Source of the DNA: Marinimicrobium hydrolyticum
Lineage (GTDB): Bacteria; Pseudomonadota; Gammaproteobacteria; Pseudomonadales; Cellvibrionaceae
DNA: 64,000 nt
Direction: 5' to 3'
Assembly: GCF_030848505.1 (NCBI RefSeq)
Contig: NZ_JAVDDU010000013.1
Span: 1-64,000, forward strand
The notes under the pieces were generated by a model that did no database searches, was not told the DNA's origin, and was given only the letters and a program-made list of their open reading frames with translations. Position numbers and translations under genes: made by a program. The first letter of the stretch is position 1. Each line of letters starts with the position of its first letter. Positions 43,953 through 54,367 of this stretch are shown here, piece by piece.

Positions 43953-44939
43953 TTACCTGGTCTCTGGTTGTTCAGGATTTTGTGGCCTAGGCGCACAGCG
44001 AGTGCCCAGAATGCTGAGCCATAGTGTTAGTGTGCGCAGAAGGTTCTTTCGCACCGGGCGCCATTTGAGCAAAAACCCCAGGCGTTGTAAAACGCTGGAT
44101 GTGATGGCGGTTGCATAAGCCTTAAAAAAATCGCTCTGCGGTGATGGTAATTCCTGGGCATAGAGTTGCGCGAACGCCAGTGCTTGGCGGAGCACAATCC
44201 CTGAAGCGGCCCTTTTTTGCTTGAGCCGTTCGATGGGGCCACCGGAATGGGTTCGTTGCGCCTGTACGCCAACTTGGTTGCCGGCGTGTTGACGATAGAG
44301 CAGGGTGGGTTGCTCAACAACCGACACCTCACCCGTACCTGCCGCAATCAACCCCAGCCACCAGTCATGCATGGCAATATCCGGGTGTGGTTTCAGTGCT
44401 TGAATCAATGCTTGGTTTACACAGGCGGAGGCGCCTTGCACGGCGTTGTGGAAGGCCAGTTTTTGCGGATCGTGCGCATTCTCCGGTTTTAAGCCGTCAG
44501 CTTCCCAAAGACTCGTTTTCAGCTTTTGGCCTGGGCGCCATACCCAGGCATTGGAAAAAATCAGATGGGGCGCTGAGGTTTCGCGCATTTGCTCGCAAAA
44601 CAGCGGCGCTTTGTTGTCCATCCACATGTCGTCCTGATCCGCCAAAAACACATAGTTAGCACGGGTGTGTTTCAAGGCGCTGAGCATATTTTGAATAATG
44701 CCCTTGCCTGGGCCCTGGATGATGCGTACGGGGACCGTGCTGGAGTGGGCTTGCGCTTCGATTACGGCCAAGGTGTCATCCGTGGAACCGTCGTCGCTGA
44801 TGATCACGCCCGCAGGCGCGGGCTGCTGCGCCAGAATACTGCTGAGTTGTTCACCGATAAACAGCGCTCCATTATAGGTGCAGATGACCACTTCGTAATC
44901 CGGCGCTGTGGTGGAATGACTCGGCATGGTGGCGGACAT
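43953..44939 (-). CDS. GT2 glycosyltransferase (paralogue of 42116 gene)
   Basis: 328 residues: YEVVICTYNGALFIGEQLSS, GVIISDDGSTDDTLAVI, YVFLADQDDMWMDNKAPLF, GASACVNQALIQAL and HDWWLGLIAAGTGEVSVVE. The whole length parallels the protein at 42116, so the pair arose by duplication. It is the first gene of a three-gene minus-strand set; its promoter should lie in the 112-bp divergent gap before 45052. Confidence 0.85.
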   Translation of the reverse strand: MSATMPSHSTTAPDYEVVICTYNGALFIGEQLSSILAQQPAPAGVIISDDGSTDDTLAVIEAQAHSSTVPVRIIQGPGKGIIQNMLSALKHTRANYVFLADQDDMWMDNKAPLFCEQMRETSAPHLIFSNAWVWRPGQKLKTSLWEADGLKPENAHDPQKLAFHNAVQGASACVNQALIQALKPHPDIAMHDWWLGLIAAGTGEVSVVEQPTLLYRQHAGNQVGVQAQRTHSGGPIERLKQKRAASGIVLRQALAFAQLYAQELPSPQSDFFKAYATAITSSVLQRLGFLLKWRPVRKNLLRTLTLWLSILGTRCAPRPQNPEQPETR

Positions 44940-45051
44940 AGTGGTGGGAAGTTTCGCTGTTTTTTGGCGGTTTGGGTGTCAGCATTGCAGGGCGGAATGA
45001 TAGCATACCCACACCTGAAGCCGGGACCGACTTCGACGTGAATTACACACC

Positions 45052-46014
45052 ATGAAAACACTCATAACGGGCGCTAATGGCTTTGTCGGCGCGGCGCTAA
45101 AACAAAAACTCAGCGCTGAAGCTGAACACCAAGTGGTGTCAGTCATACGGCGGCACTCCAGTACGGAAGCAGTACCCTCAGCCGATACGCTGCAAGTCGC
45201 GGATTTAAGCACGGAATCGCTGCCGAAAGGCTCTATGGTGGATGTGGATGCCGTGGTCCACACCGCCGCGCGCGTGCACATTATGAAAGATAGTGCGAAT
45301 GACCCTTTGGCGGAATCCCTGCGAGTGAACCGTGATGCCACGCTGCGGCTTGCTCGCCAGGCGGCCACGGAAGGCGTTAAGCGCTTTGTATTCATCAGTA
45401 CCGCCAAGGTACACGGTGAGGCCTCCGAGCCCGGCCGTGCGTTTACCGAACAAGACGCCCCCGCACCGGAGGATCCCTACGCCGTTTCCAAATACGAGGC
45501 GGAGAAGGGGCTCCGGGAGCTTGGCTTGCGTTACGGTATGGATATCGTGATTGTGCGCCCACCGCTGGTTTACGGGCCGGGTGTGAAAGCGAATTTTAAG
45601 GCTATGATGCACTGGGTGCGCCGAGGAGTGCCTTTGCCATTGGGGGCCGTAAACAATAGCCGTAGTCTTGTGAGCCTGGACAATCTGGTGGATTTGATTG
45701 CCCTTTGCCTGCGCCATCCCGCCGCTGCCAATCAGGTGTTTTTGGCGGCCGACGGGGAAGATGTTTCCACCACGGAACTATTGCGCTTGCTGGCGCAGTC
45801 CATGGACAAGTCAGCGAGGTTGATCCCGGTACCAGTGGGAGTTTTGTTGGGTGCGGGTAAGCTTTTGGGGAAAGAGCCCGTGCTGCGGCGCCTGTGCGGT
45901 AATTTTCAAGTTCGTCCAGATAATGCTCGGCGACTTTTGAACTGGCAAGCGCCTCTAAGTTTGCAGGCTGGCTTGGAGCGTACAGTCCAGGCCTTTCTAA
46001 CGGAGAATTCATAG
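45052..46014 (+). CDS. NAD-dependent epimerase/reductase (WbpV-like)
   Basis: Extended SDR protein of 320 residues: TLITGANGFVGAALKQKL, HTAARVHIMKDSANDP, ISTAKVHGEASEPG and DPYAVSKYEAEKGLREL (YxxxK), then RPPLVYGPGVKANF. It belongs to the group that sits before WbpL-type transferases and reduces UDP-4-keto-6-deoxy-HexNAc to UDP-QuiNAc or UDP-FucNAc. With the WbpL and WbpM homologues nearby this is the best reading; simple 4-epimerase activity is the alternative. Three bases separate it from the next gene. Confidence 0.75.
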   Translation: MKTLITGANGFVGAALKQKLSAEAEHQVVSVIRRHSSTEAVPSADTLQVADLSTESLPKGSMVDVDAVVHTAARVHIMKDSANDPLAESLRVNRDATLRLARQAATEGVKRFVFISTAKVHGEASEPGRAFTEQDAPAPEDPYAVSKYEAEKGLRELGLRYGMDIVIVRPPLVYGPGVKANFKAMMHWVRRGVPLPLGAVNNSRSLVSLDNLVDLIALCLRHPAAANQVFLAADGEDVSTTELLRLLAQSMDKSARLIPVPVGVLLGAGKLLGKEPVLRRLCGNFQVRPDNARRLLNWQAPLSLQAGLERTVQAFLTENS

Positions 46015-46017
46015 AAA

Positions 46018-47430
<1,413 letters not shown>

Positions 47431-47517
47431 AAGCGGAGTGTTGGGGCTATCATTTCTAACATTCCCAGCCGAGATGGAAATCCATTACTTTTAGGATCTA
47501 CAAGGACGTACCAAATA

Positions 47518-47841
47518 ATGCCTAAGCAACCCTGCATCTATATCCTCGCCAGTAAACGAAACGGGACGCTTTATGTGGGCGTCACTAGCGATCTAATCAA
47601 GAGAATATGGGAGCACAAAAACGATCTCGCTGATGGTTTTACATGCAGATACCATGTACATCAACTCGTTTACTACGAGTTAACGGAGGACATGATGGCG
47701 GCTATCACCCGTGAAAAACAGCTTAAAAAATGGAATAGATCCTGGAAGATCGAGCTGATTGAGAGGGAAAACCCAGAGTGGCGAGATTTGTATTTGGACT
47801 TGGTGGGGCTGGATCCCCGCGTTCGCGGGGAAGACGTGTAA
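47518..47841 (+). CDS. Single-domain GIY-YIG nuclease-like protein
   Basis: 107 residues of the UPF0213/YhbQ-like GIY-YIG group: CIYILASKRNGTLYVGVTSD holds the IY..YVG strands, then LIKRIWEHKNDL with catalytic R, and EKQLKKWNRSWKIELIE with the metal-binding E. AAGGAC precedes ATG 47518. It lies inside a repeat block and its last twelve codons (LVGLDPRVRGEDV region) and stop are encoded by a hairpin repeat at 47809-47836. Function of these solitary GIY-YIG proteins is not known to me. Confidence 0.85.
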   Translation: MPKQPCIYILASKRNGTLYVGVTSDLIKRIWEHKNDLADGFTCRYHVHQLVYYELTEDMMAAITREKQLKKWNRSWKIELIERENPEWRDLYLDLVGLDPRVRGEDV

Positions 47842-48170
47842 TGAGGTGCGTACGGCTTCGGCCTCCCCGTCATTTCAGTATTGTCCCGTCATTCCAGCTG
47901 CGCTGTTGTCGCGCCGCGCAGTCATTCAGCACCGTGCTGTGTTCCGGCACCGCTACTGTCATTCCCGCGCACGCGGGAATCCGTGGTGAGGGAGGCGCAA
48001 ATCGTTTGTTGGAACTGGATCCCCGCGTGCGCGGGGATGACGAGGAAGAAGGGGTATTACGCCCGGCCTGTCATTTTCATGCCGTCATTCCCGCGAACGC
48101 GGGAATCCATGTTGATGATTGGCACAATACTATCGTGGGTGTTGGATCCCCGCGTTCGCGGGGATGACGA
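47809..48170. repeat. Paired hairpin repeats, array F
   Basis: After the copy at 47809-47836 come two matched pairs: 47958-47983 with 48016-48042, and 48084-48110 with 48143-48169. In each pair the central bases of the two hairpins are exact reverse complements (CGCACGCG with CGTGCGCG; CGAACGCG with CGTTCGCG). The stretch has no gene and fills the gap to the end of the WbpM-like gene. Confidence 0.9.
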
Positions 48171-48189
48171 GTAGGGGGGCGGGGTGGAG

Positions 48190-50109
48190 CTAATTGATTA
48201 CCCTAAGCTTGGCCGAATCCCGGCGTTTTTGGCTCCAGACTAAATCCTCGATTTGGCCTTTATGGTACCCGGTAGGGGCTTTGGTGAGTAGCTCTTGAAC
48301 CAGGTCGCATTTGTAGTTGTGGCAGGCTACATCCATTTCATCAAGCATGAGCTTGGTTTCTTCCCAAGTCAGGCTGTGCTCTTCGGCGCGCATAATGCGT
48401 GGGTGCTGGGTGCCGGCTACGGTGTCGCCTATCAGTAATTCTTCAAACAGTTTTTCACCGGGGCGTAAACCGGTGTAATCAATGCTGATGTCGCCGTTGG
48501 GGTTCTTCTCGCTCCGGACTTTCAAGCCGGAGAGGTGGATCATGCGCTTGGCCAGGTCGACGATTTTCACCGGCTCACCCATATCCAGTACGAACACATC
48601 GCCGCCGGTGCCCATGGCGCCCGCTTGAATCACCAGTTCGGCCGCTTCGGTGATGGTCATAAAGTAGCGAATAATGTCCGGATGGGTGACGGTGACCGGG
48701 CCGCCGGCCTTAATTTGCTGGCGGAATAGGGACACCACTGAGCCGGAGGAGCCCAGCACGTTGCCAAACCGAACCATGGTAAAGCGGGTGCCACTTTGAC
48801 GCTGGGCCAGACCCTGCAGGGCCAGTTCCGCCATGCGCTTGGAGGCGCCCATGATGTTGGTGGGGCGTACGGCTTTGTCGGTGGAGATCAGTACAAAGGA
48901 TTCGACCCCGGCGCGAATGGCGGCTTCGGCGCAGTACCAGGTGCCGTACAGGTTGTTGCGCACGCCTTCGACGATGTTGTGTTCCACCAAGGGCACATGC
49001 TTGTACGCGGCGGCGTGGTATACGGTCTGCACACCGAAGGAGCGCATGATGGTTTCCACACGGTGTTCTTTTTGCACTGAACCGAGAATACTGACCAGCT
49101 TGGTGTGGTGATTGCTGGCACACAGCAACTGTTGTAACTCCTGCTCTATGGTATAGAGGCTGAATTCATTCAGCTCAAACAGCACCAGGACTTTAGGGGC
49201 CTGCTGTATGATCTGGCGGCACAGCTCGCTACCGATGGAGCCACCGGCGCCGGTGACCATAACCACCTTGTCGGTGATACAGGCGTTCAACAGTTCGGGA
49301 TTGGGTTGCACCGGGTCACGGCCCAAGAGGTCGTCAATTTCAACGTCTTTGATGTGCTCAATACGGGCCTTGCCACTGAGAATGTCGGGAATCGCGGGCA
49401 CCGTTTGTACGGATACCGGGAGGGCCTCCAGGCGCTTGATCACTTGCGAGCGGCGAGAATTCGGGGTGCTGCCCAGTGCTAGTAGCACCTTGTAGGCGCC
49501 ATGTGTGCGCACCAGGGTTTCCAGCATGGATGGCGGGTGAATCTTGATGTTGGCCAGGGAGTTACCCTGCAAGTTGGGCTTGTCATCCACAAAGGCGGCT
49601 ACGCGGTAGGCGGTCCCCTGTAGGGCCAGGGTCAGTTGGTGGCCGGTATAGCCCGCGCCGTACACGATCACCGGCTCCTTGCGGATGTTGCCTTGGCGGC
49701 TCAGGAGCATAACAATGCTACGTACCAGCAGGCGCGGTGAGCCAATCAGAACTAGCGCGATGGTGAGGTAAATAACCGGTACCGAGCGGGGCAGTTTGGA
49801 GCCGGCAAAAAAGCTGCTCAGTGCCAGGACGATGCTGGAGATACAGACACAGGCGACGATGGTTAACATCGCCGGGGTGCTCATGTAGCGCAATATGGCG
49901 CGGTACATGCCCAACTTTATAAATACCGCCAGGCTAACGGCCAGCGTTATGGGCAGGACGATGTATTCTTTGTCGAAAAAAGGAGAGTTCAGGGTGCCTA
50001 GGCGGAGAAATACGGCCAGATAAAAAGCGGTGACAATGGCAATAGTGTCATAGACCAACGAAATGATTCGCTTGGTCGTCCGCGAAGACTCAAAAAGAGC
50101 GTCCAACAT
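48190..50109 (-). CDS. wbpM: UDP-HexNAc 4,6-dehydratase, membrane type (WbpM/CapD family)
   Basis: 639 residues. Four N-terminal membrane segments (IISLVYDTIAIVTAFYLAVF and on) precede a nucleotide-binding region (VIVYGAGYTGHQLTLAL) and the SDR domain: VVMVTGAGGSIGSELCRQI, YHAAAYKHVPLVEHN, LISTDKAVRPTNIMGASKR and GLRPGEKLFEELL. The catalytic Tyr is replaced by Met (IMGASK), as in WbpM-type inverting or non-inverting C6 dehydratases. Predicted to make UDP-4-keto-6-deoxy-GlcNAc for the WbpV-like and WbpL-like products. It is minus-strand and separated from them by the repeat/GIY-YIG block. Confidence 0.9.
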   Translation of the reverse strand: MLDALFESSRTTKRIISLVYDTIAIVTAFYLAVFLRLGTLNSPFFDKEYIVLPITLAVSLAVFIKLGMYRAILRYMSTPAMLTIVACVCISSIVLALSSFFAGSKLPRSVPVIYLTIALVLIGSPRLLVRSIVMLLSRQGNIRKEPVIVYGAGYTGHQLTLALQGTAYRVAAFVDDKPNLQGNSLANIKIHPPSMLETLVRTHGAYKVLLALGSTPNSRRSQVIKRLEALPVSVQTVPAIPDILSGKARIEHIKDVEIDDLLGRDPVQPNPELLNACITDKVVMVTGAGGSIGSELCRQIIQQAPKVLVLFELNEFSLYTIEQELQQLLCASNHHTKLVSILGSVQKEHRVETIMRSFGVQTVYHAAAYKHVPLVEHNIVEGVRNNLYGTWYCAEAAIRAGVESFVLISTDKAVRPTNIMGASKRMAELALQGLAQRQSGTRFTMVRFGNVLGSSGSVVSLFRQQIKAGGPVTVTHPDIIRYFMTITEAAELVIQAGAMGTGGDVFVLDMGEPVKIVDLAKRMIHLSGLKVRSEKNPNGDISIDYTGLRPGEKLFEELLIGDTVAGTQHPRIMRAEEHSLTWEETKLMLDEMDVACHNYKCDLVQELLTKAPTGYHKGQIEDLVWSQKRRDSAKLRVIN

Positions 50110-50383
50110 GCTGGTGTTAACCTCAGTAAACTCTGCTTTCCATTAGATGTAGAATCCTGCTTGGCATCAGATTCTACCTACTGAGCCAACCCGCTTAAGT
50201 ATAAAGCAAGTCGCTGGAATTTGCTGGGTATTTTGCAGAATTAAACGCCGCTAACCGGCAAGCTCCGTGTGGGTGAGACCCCGTTGCTGGGCACTTTATC
50301 CCCAGCGTATTTAGTCCGTTTTACGGAGGGGGTTGCCGTAGAGGAATCGGGACTGAAAACTTGGATTAAGTCAGTTGATTTCG

Positions 50384-50868
50384 TCATCCTCGCGAACGCG
50401 CGAATCCATGAGAATGCCACTTTCATCGTCATCCCCGCGAAAGCGGGGATCCATTCCTAGTTGGGTGCCTGTGTCCATGGATTCCCGCGTTCGCGGGAAT
50501 GACGGCTTAGGGCGGATGACGGCTTGGAGCGGAAATGACGGCTTAGGGCGGGAATGACGGCTTGGAGCGGAAATGACGGCTTAGGGCGGGAATGACGGCT
50601 TGGAGCGGGAATGACGCTTGGGGCGAGAACGCTTGGGGCGGGAATGACGGGGTATTACTAACATTTGGAAACGACGGAAAGATAATGCAACTTTCATCGT
50701 CATCCCCGCGAAAGCGGGGATCCATTCCTAGTTGGGTGCCTGTGTCCATGGATTCCCGCGTTCGCGGGAATGACGGCTTGGAGCGGGAATGACGCTTAGG
50801 GCGGGAATGACGGCTTGGAGTGGGAATGACGCTTGGGGCGAGAATGACGGCTTGGAGCCGGAATGACG
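50384..50868. repeat. Duplicated hairpin pair with 19-bp minisatellite, array G
   Basis: A pair of hairpins with a shared spacer (CCATTCCTAGTTGGGTGCC) occurs twice, near 50412-50505 and 50684-50787, offset about 271 bp and almost identical. After each comes a minisatellite of about 19-bp units GCGGGAATGACGGCTTGGA / GCGGGAATGACGGCTTAGG, partly alternating so the true period may be 38 bp. The stretch 50110-50383 before it holds no gene and should contain the wbpM promoter. Confidence 0.9.
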
Positions 50869-50870
50869 CG

Positions 50871-51833
50871 CTATTTTTGCCCGAAAATCCGCACCTGGTT
50901 TCGTCCGCCTTCTTTAGCGGCGTACAGGGCCTCGTCCGCCTGTTGGAGCCACTGCATGTAGTTTTCGGGTTTGTCGGTCAGGGGCGCTATGCCCATGCTA
51001 ATGGTGTACTGAATGGGGGCGACTTCGGTCTCGACGGTGGAGTTCTCAATGGTTTCACGAATACGCTCGCAGATGACCAGCGCGCCCTCAGCGTTGGTTT
51101 CCGGCAGGATGATGCCGAACTCCTCGCCGCCGTAGCGGCCGGCCCGGTCCACGGAGCGCAGGCTGGCGCGCATGACATCGGCCGTGTGTTTGATGACTTC
51201 ATCGCCGGCCAGGTGGCCGTAAGTGTCATTCACCGGTTTAAAGTGGTCAATATCGAACATGACCAGCGCGGTTTCATGGCCGTAGCGGCGGTAGCGTTCA
51301 AACTCAGCGTCAATGTAGTTTTCCCAGGTGCCGCGGTTGAGCAGGCCGGTCAAGCGGTCGGTCATGCTTAGGCGGCCCAGCTCTTCGTTGGCTTGTTCCA
51401 AGGCCATGCGGCCGCTGGCGATGTCGGTGACGTCGTAGATCATCAGGCAGATCTTGTTCACGACGCCGTTCGTGCCAGAGAGCGGGCTGATGGTCAGATT
51501 CTGGTACATAAACGCTTCGGTGCCCGTAATGGGGCGGGTATTGCGGAAGCGGAAGAGGTAAGGCCGTTGCTCCCAGGAGGTGAAAGCCCGGGTGTTGAGC
51601 ATAACCACCGATTCTACCTTACGTTTCAACCAGTTTTGGGGGAGATCGGGGAAGAAGTCGAACAATACCTGGTTACGAATGTTGGAAATGGTCACGCCGC
51701 TGTGGCTTTCCATAAAGCCATTCCAGGCCTGGACTTTGTAATCCAAGTCCAACACCACCAGCCCCACCTCGACGGATTCCAGCATGTCGACAAGCCAGTG
51801 AAACTCGTGTGCGTCTGTGTGGGATTCGCTCAC
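50871..51833 (-). CDS. PAS-GGDEF diguanylate cyclase
   Basis: 320 residues: an N-terminal PAS-like sensor (residues about 10-140, VEVGLVVLDLDYKVQAWNGF), a linker helix and a GGDEF domain. The active site reads GGEEF at 235-239 and an inhibitory RxxD (RSVD, 226-229) stands five residues before it, so c-di-GMP feedback is likely. FDIDHFKPVNDTYGHLAGDE is intact. Two bases separate it from the response-regulator gene, so the two form an operon. Control of attachment or polysaccharide output is inferred. Confidence 0.93.
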   Translation of the reverse strand: MSESHTDAHEFHWLVDMLESVEVGLVVLDLDYKVQAWNGFMESHSGVTISNIRNQVLFDFFPDLPQNWLKRKVESVVMLNTRAFTSWEQRPYLFRFRNTRPITGTEAFMYQNLTISPLSGTNGVVNKICLMIYDVTDIASGRMALEQANEELGRLSMTDRLTGLLNRGTWENYIDAEFERYRRYGHETALVMFDIDHFKPVNDTYGHLAGDEVIKHTADVMRASLRSVDRAGRYGGEEFGIILPETNAEGALVICERIRETIENSTVETEVAPIQYTISMGIAPLTDKPENYMQWLQQADEALYAAKEGGRNQVRIFGQK

Positions 51834-51835
51834 TT

Positions 51836-52840
51836 TTATTCCCCTGTGTACTGCAGAATTTCAGTCAATTTGGGTAGGGAGTCTTCCGTAAACAGTACCA
51901 TTAGATCGCAATCAATCGCGTAGCCCTCTGCCGCGTAGTTGATTTCGATGGCCAGAAGCTGCTCCTGCTTTTGGCTGTGGTGTTCCACTAAATGGGAAAT
52001 TTGGCGGTGTTTGCCCAGTACCGTGGGGTGCCCCAGGCCCAAGTGTAGGCCCATTTGATCACTCATACCCTTGAGGAAGGCCCCGAATAGAATGCTGGAC
52101 ATATCCATCAGCACTTCCACTTCCATGGAGGCGGTTTCGTCCATTTCGTAGTTCAGCAGCCGGGCCATATCTTCAAAGTTGGAGTCAGCAAACAGCAGCA
52201 GGGCTTCTCCGGCCACACCGGAACCGGTAAAGCCCTGGCAGACAGCGGAATAGGTGTCTTGAGTGGCGGCCGCCGCCAGTGCCATGCTCAGCTCAGAGCG
52301 GGCGATTTTGTTGACCTTGGGCACCGGGAGTTTAATGAATACATTCAGCAAACGGGCCAGCAGGTCCGCAGCGCGCCCCATGGCGACGTTGGCGGTTTCC
52401 TGAAGGTAGTCGTGCAGGTCAATCTCGCCGGAGGATTCTGTTGACACGGCGCTGCCGGGTTCGGCCTCGCCGGGGCGGTAGAGCCCGTAGTCCGACATCA
52501 ATTTGGCCACAATGGCCTGAGTGGTGGGCTTTTTAATGAAGTCGATGGCGCCCATTTTCAGCACCCGCTCCTTGGCCTGGGGCTGAATATCGCCGGAAAC
52601 GACCACGGTCAACACTTGCAGGTCTTCGGCCTTAATGGCTTTGAGCACACCATAGCCGTCCAACTCGGGCATATTGAGGTCGAGAAACAGAATCTCCCCG
52701 GCCCCAGCGCGTACTTTCTCTAGGGCTTCGTTGCCATCCGCGGCGAAGGTAATGCGAACATCCCAGTCCTCGGGCAGGGCTTTGGCCATTTGCTTGCGGG
52801 CTAAGCCAGAATCATCACAGATTAGTACCTGAGTGGGCAT
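51836..52840 (-). CDS. Response regulator with CheC/CheX-like output domain
   Basis: 334 residues: a receiver domain (VLICDDSGLARKQMAKAL, phospho-acceptor Asp54 in LFLDLNMPE, VVSGD, FIKKP) and a C-terminal CheC-like domain from about 155 (LSMALAAAATQDTYSAVCQG, EVLMDMSSILFGAFLKGMSD). The phosphatase E-x2-N motifs of CheC are not preserved, so it may bind rather than dephosphorylate. It precedes the diguanylate cyclase in one operon and may feed it a signal. Confidence 0.85.
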   Translation of the reverse strand: MPTQVLICDDSGLARKQMAKALPEDWDVRITFAADGNEALEKVRAGAGEILFLDLNMPELDGYGVLKAIKAEDLQVLTVVVSGDIQPQAKERVLKMGAIDFIKKPTTQAIVAKLMSDYGLYRPGEAEPGSAVSTESSGEIDLHDYLQETANVAMGRAADLLARLLNVFIKLPVPKVNKIARSELSMALAAAATQDTYSAVCQGFTGSGVAGEALLLFADSNFEDMARLLNYEMDETASMEVEVLMDMSSILFGAFLKGMSDQMGLHLGLGHPTVLGKHRQISHLVEHHSQKQEQLLAIEINYAAEGYAIDCDLMVLFTEDSLPKLTEILQYTGE

Positions 52841-53037
52841 TGGCGTTTAAGCTCTTTATGGAAACATCATTGATTGTTGGGGTTGTTTTTATTGACGTCC
52901 CTATACAATAAGTATATCAGCTGGCACGGGAAGCCGCACATAGGTTAGGGGTTTGGGTCGCTTTTCTGTGAAATCAACCCTTAGAATTTCTCGCTGGCGG
53001 ACACTAAGCGCGAAATAGGGGCTGCGCAAGAAAGTAC

Positions 53038-53067
53038 TTGTGCGCGGATAGACGGATTTGGTAAAGT
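53038..53067 (+). promoter_or_regulatory. Promoter of tRNA-Val
   Basis: TTGTGC at 53038-53043 and TAAAGT at 53062-53067, 18 bp apart, with a GC-rich discriminator (TCGCGCC) right after, as common for stable RNA genes. The tRNA starts 14 bp after the -10 box. Confidence 0.5.
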
Positions 53068-53081
53068 TCGCGCCTCAAAAC

Positions 53082-53158
<77 letters not shown>

Positions 53159-53181
53159 GTTTTCGGCTTCAGTGCCGCGCG

Positions 53182-53207
53182 AAAACCCCACGCAAGTGGG
53201 GTTTTTT
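53182..53207 (+). terminator. Terminator after tRNA-Val
   Basis: AAAACCCCAC and GTGGGGTTTT form a perfect 10-bp stem closed by a GCAA tetraloop, followed by T residues. A nearly identical copy is at 54332-54357. Confidence 0.9.
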
Positions 53208-53228
53208 GTTTTTGGAGTCGGTTTACCC

Positions 53229-53352
53229 GTCATTCCCGCGCGAGCGGCAATCCTCGGGTGTTAGTGGCGTTCGTCATTCCCGCGCAGGCGGGAATCCATA
53301 GGAGTTAGATACTGATGTATCAAACTGGATCCCCGCCTGCGCGGGGATGACC
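53229..53352. repeat. Hairpin repeats, array H
   Basis: Three copies: a damaged one at 53229-53254 and a matched pair at 53273-53299 and 53326-53352. The pair shares complementary centres (CGCAGGCG with CGCCTGCG). They appear inserted between the tRNA terminator and a terminator of the next gene, which are adjacent in the duplicate copy further on. Confidence 0.85.
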
Positions 53353-53448
53353 ACGAATTTAACGTGATGCCACGGATTAACGGGACGAGAAGTGCTCTTT
53401 AGGGCAGCGGAGAACCAGCGGTTGTTGAGATTGCGATGGCTTCCGAGT

Positions 53449-53473
53449 AAAAAAGCCCGCACGAGTCGGGCTT
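53449..53473 (-). terminator. Terminator of the outer-membrane protein gene
   Basis: On the minus strand AAGCCCGACTCGTGCGGGCTTTTTT forms a GC-rich stem with a T-run, 73 bp after the gene's stop. A duplicate serves rmf at 54368-54392. Confidence 0.8.
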
Positions 53474-53545
53474 GAAGTTGAGTAGGAGTGCCCAAAAAGC
53501 GTGTGCCGCACAGATTGATCCCTGTATTTACGCCTATTTTTCTCC

Positions 53546-54022
53546 TCAGAATTTATATCCTACCGCTAAGGCGGTCGTGCCTAAGGCGTTGCCGTAGAAT
53601 TCCGAACCGATGGATTCCAGCGTTATGTACAGACCCTTCTGATCGCCCATGGGGGTAAAGCGCAACCCAAGGCCCAGGGCTAAACTTCCTGCACTATCGT
53701 GCTCCCTTGAGCCTGGAACCTCTTCGCTTAATAGCGCAATACCCACCTTTCCGTAAAGCCGAAAAATCCCGGTTCCGAAACTACTCCCCAAATCCGCCCC
53801 GGCAAAGGCATGAGTAAAGTCATCGGCAAAACCGATCTTGGCATTGAGCCCGACCACCGAATTGACATCGAAGCCGAAGTCGACCCCGGCAGATCCTTCG
53901 GCAGAGCAGTGAGCGCAGTCAACAAGTTCTGTAGAGGCCGCTAGCGCGCCAACATAGGCCCCTTGCTGGGCTTGAGTAGAGAAGGATAGAGCGATAAGGG
54001 CGAAGAAAAGTAACGTTTTCAT
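53546..54022 (-). CDS. Small outer-membrane beta-barrel protein
   Basis: 158 residues with a Sec signal peptide MKTLLFFALIALSFSTQAQ and likely cleavage after AQ-A/Q near residue 18-19. The mature part has alternating short strands (GAYVGALAAS, VDFGFDVNSVVGLNAKIGF, FRLYGKVGIAL, LALGLGLRFTPMG) and ends in an aromatic GYKF, typical of the last strand of porin-like barrels (8-strand OmpA/OmpW-like size). CAHC is a possible disulfide. Function unknown. Confidence 0.75.
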   Translation of the reverse strand: MKTLLFFALIALSFSTQAQQGAYVGALAASTELVDCAHCSAEGSAGVDFGFDVNSVVGLNAKIGFADDFTHAFAGADLGSSFGTGIFRLYGKVGIALLSEEVPGSREHDSAGSLALGLGLRFTPMGDQKGLYITLESIGSEFYGNALGTTALAVGYKF

Positions 54023-54301
54023 GGCGCAACCATCTGCTGAGAGTGAAAATCCGCCGCCATTATAGGGCGATGGAGGATGAGGGTGCCAACCTGGATGGTG
54101 TTGGTGTGACGATAAAATTGGTGGGCGACTTAATCAAGTCATGGGCAATCGTACGAAAATGGGCCGATATGCCACTTTCCGAACAGAAAAATTCCCCATA
54201 TAATTCAGGCGCTTATTTTTCGGTTAGCGTGTTTGTTTTTGGTGCTTTGGATTTCCGGTATTCGCGGGCTATCAACAGCTTAACGGGTTTCCGGCGCATT
54301 C

Positions 54302-54324
54302 TTGATGCGGTAGAGGCCAGCGGT
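54302..54324 (+). pseudogene. Possible remnant of a tRNA-Val 3' half
   Basis: TTGATGCGGTAGAGGCCAGCGG agrees at about 18 of 23 positions with the anticodon-to-T-arm part of the intact tRNA-Val. It is followed, as in the intact copy, by GTGCCGCG and the same AAAACCCCACGCAAGTGGGG terminator. It cannot fold into a tRNA. Confidence 0.5.
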
Positions 54325-54331
54325 GCCGCGT

Positions 54332-54357
54332 AAAACCCCACGCAAGTGGGGTTTTTT
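54332..54357 (+). terminator. Duplicate of the tRNA-Val terminator
   Basis: The same 10-bp stem and GCAA loop as at 53182-53207, followed by a T-run, but with only a tRNA remnant in front of it. Confidence 0.85.
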
Positions 54358-54367
54358 GTTTTGGGGT

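Noticed and set aside
51287-51298. Second ops-like word GGCGGTAGCGTT on the plus strand
   Set aside because: It matches 11 of 12 bases but lies antisense within the diguanylate cyclase gene, with no promoter or polysaccharide gene downstream.
54043-54333. A 96-codon frame upstream of the outer-membrane protein gene
   Set aside because: No family resemblance and no ribosome-binding site, and its end runs through the tRNA remnant.
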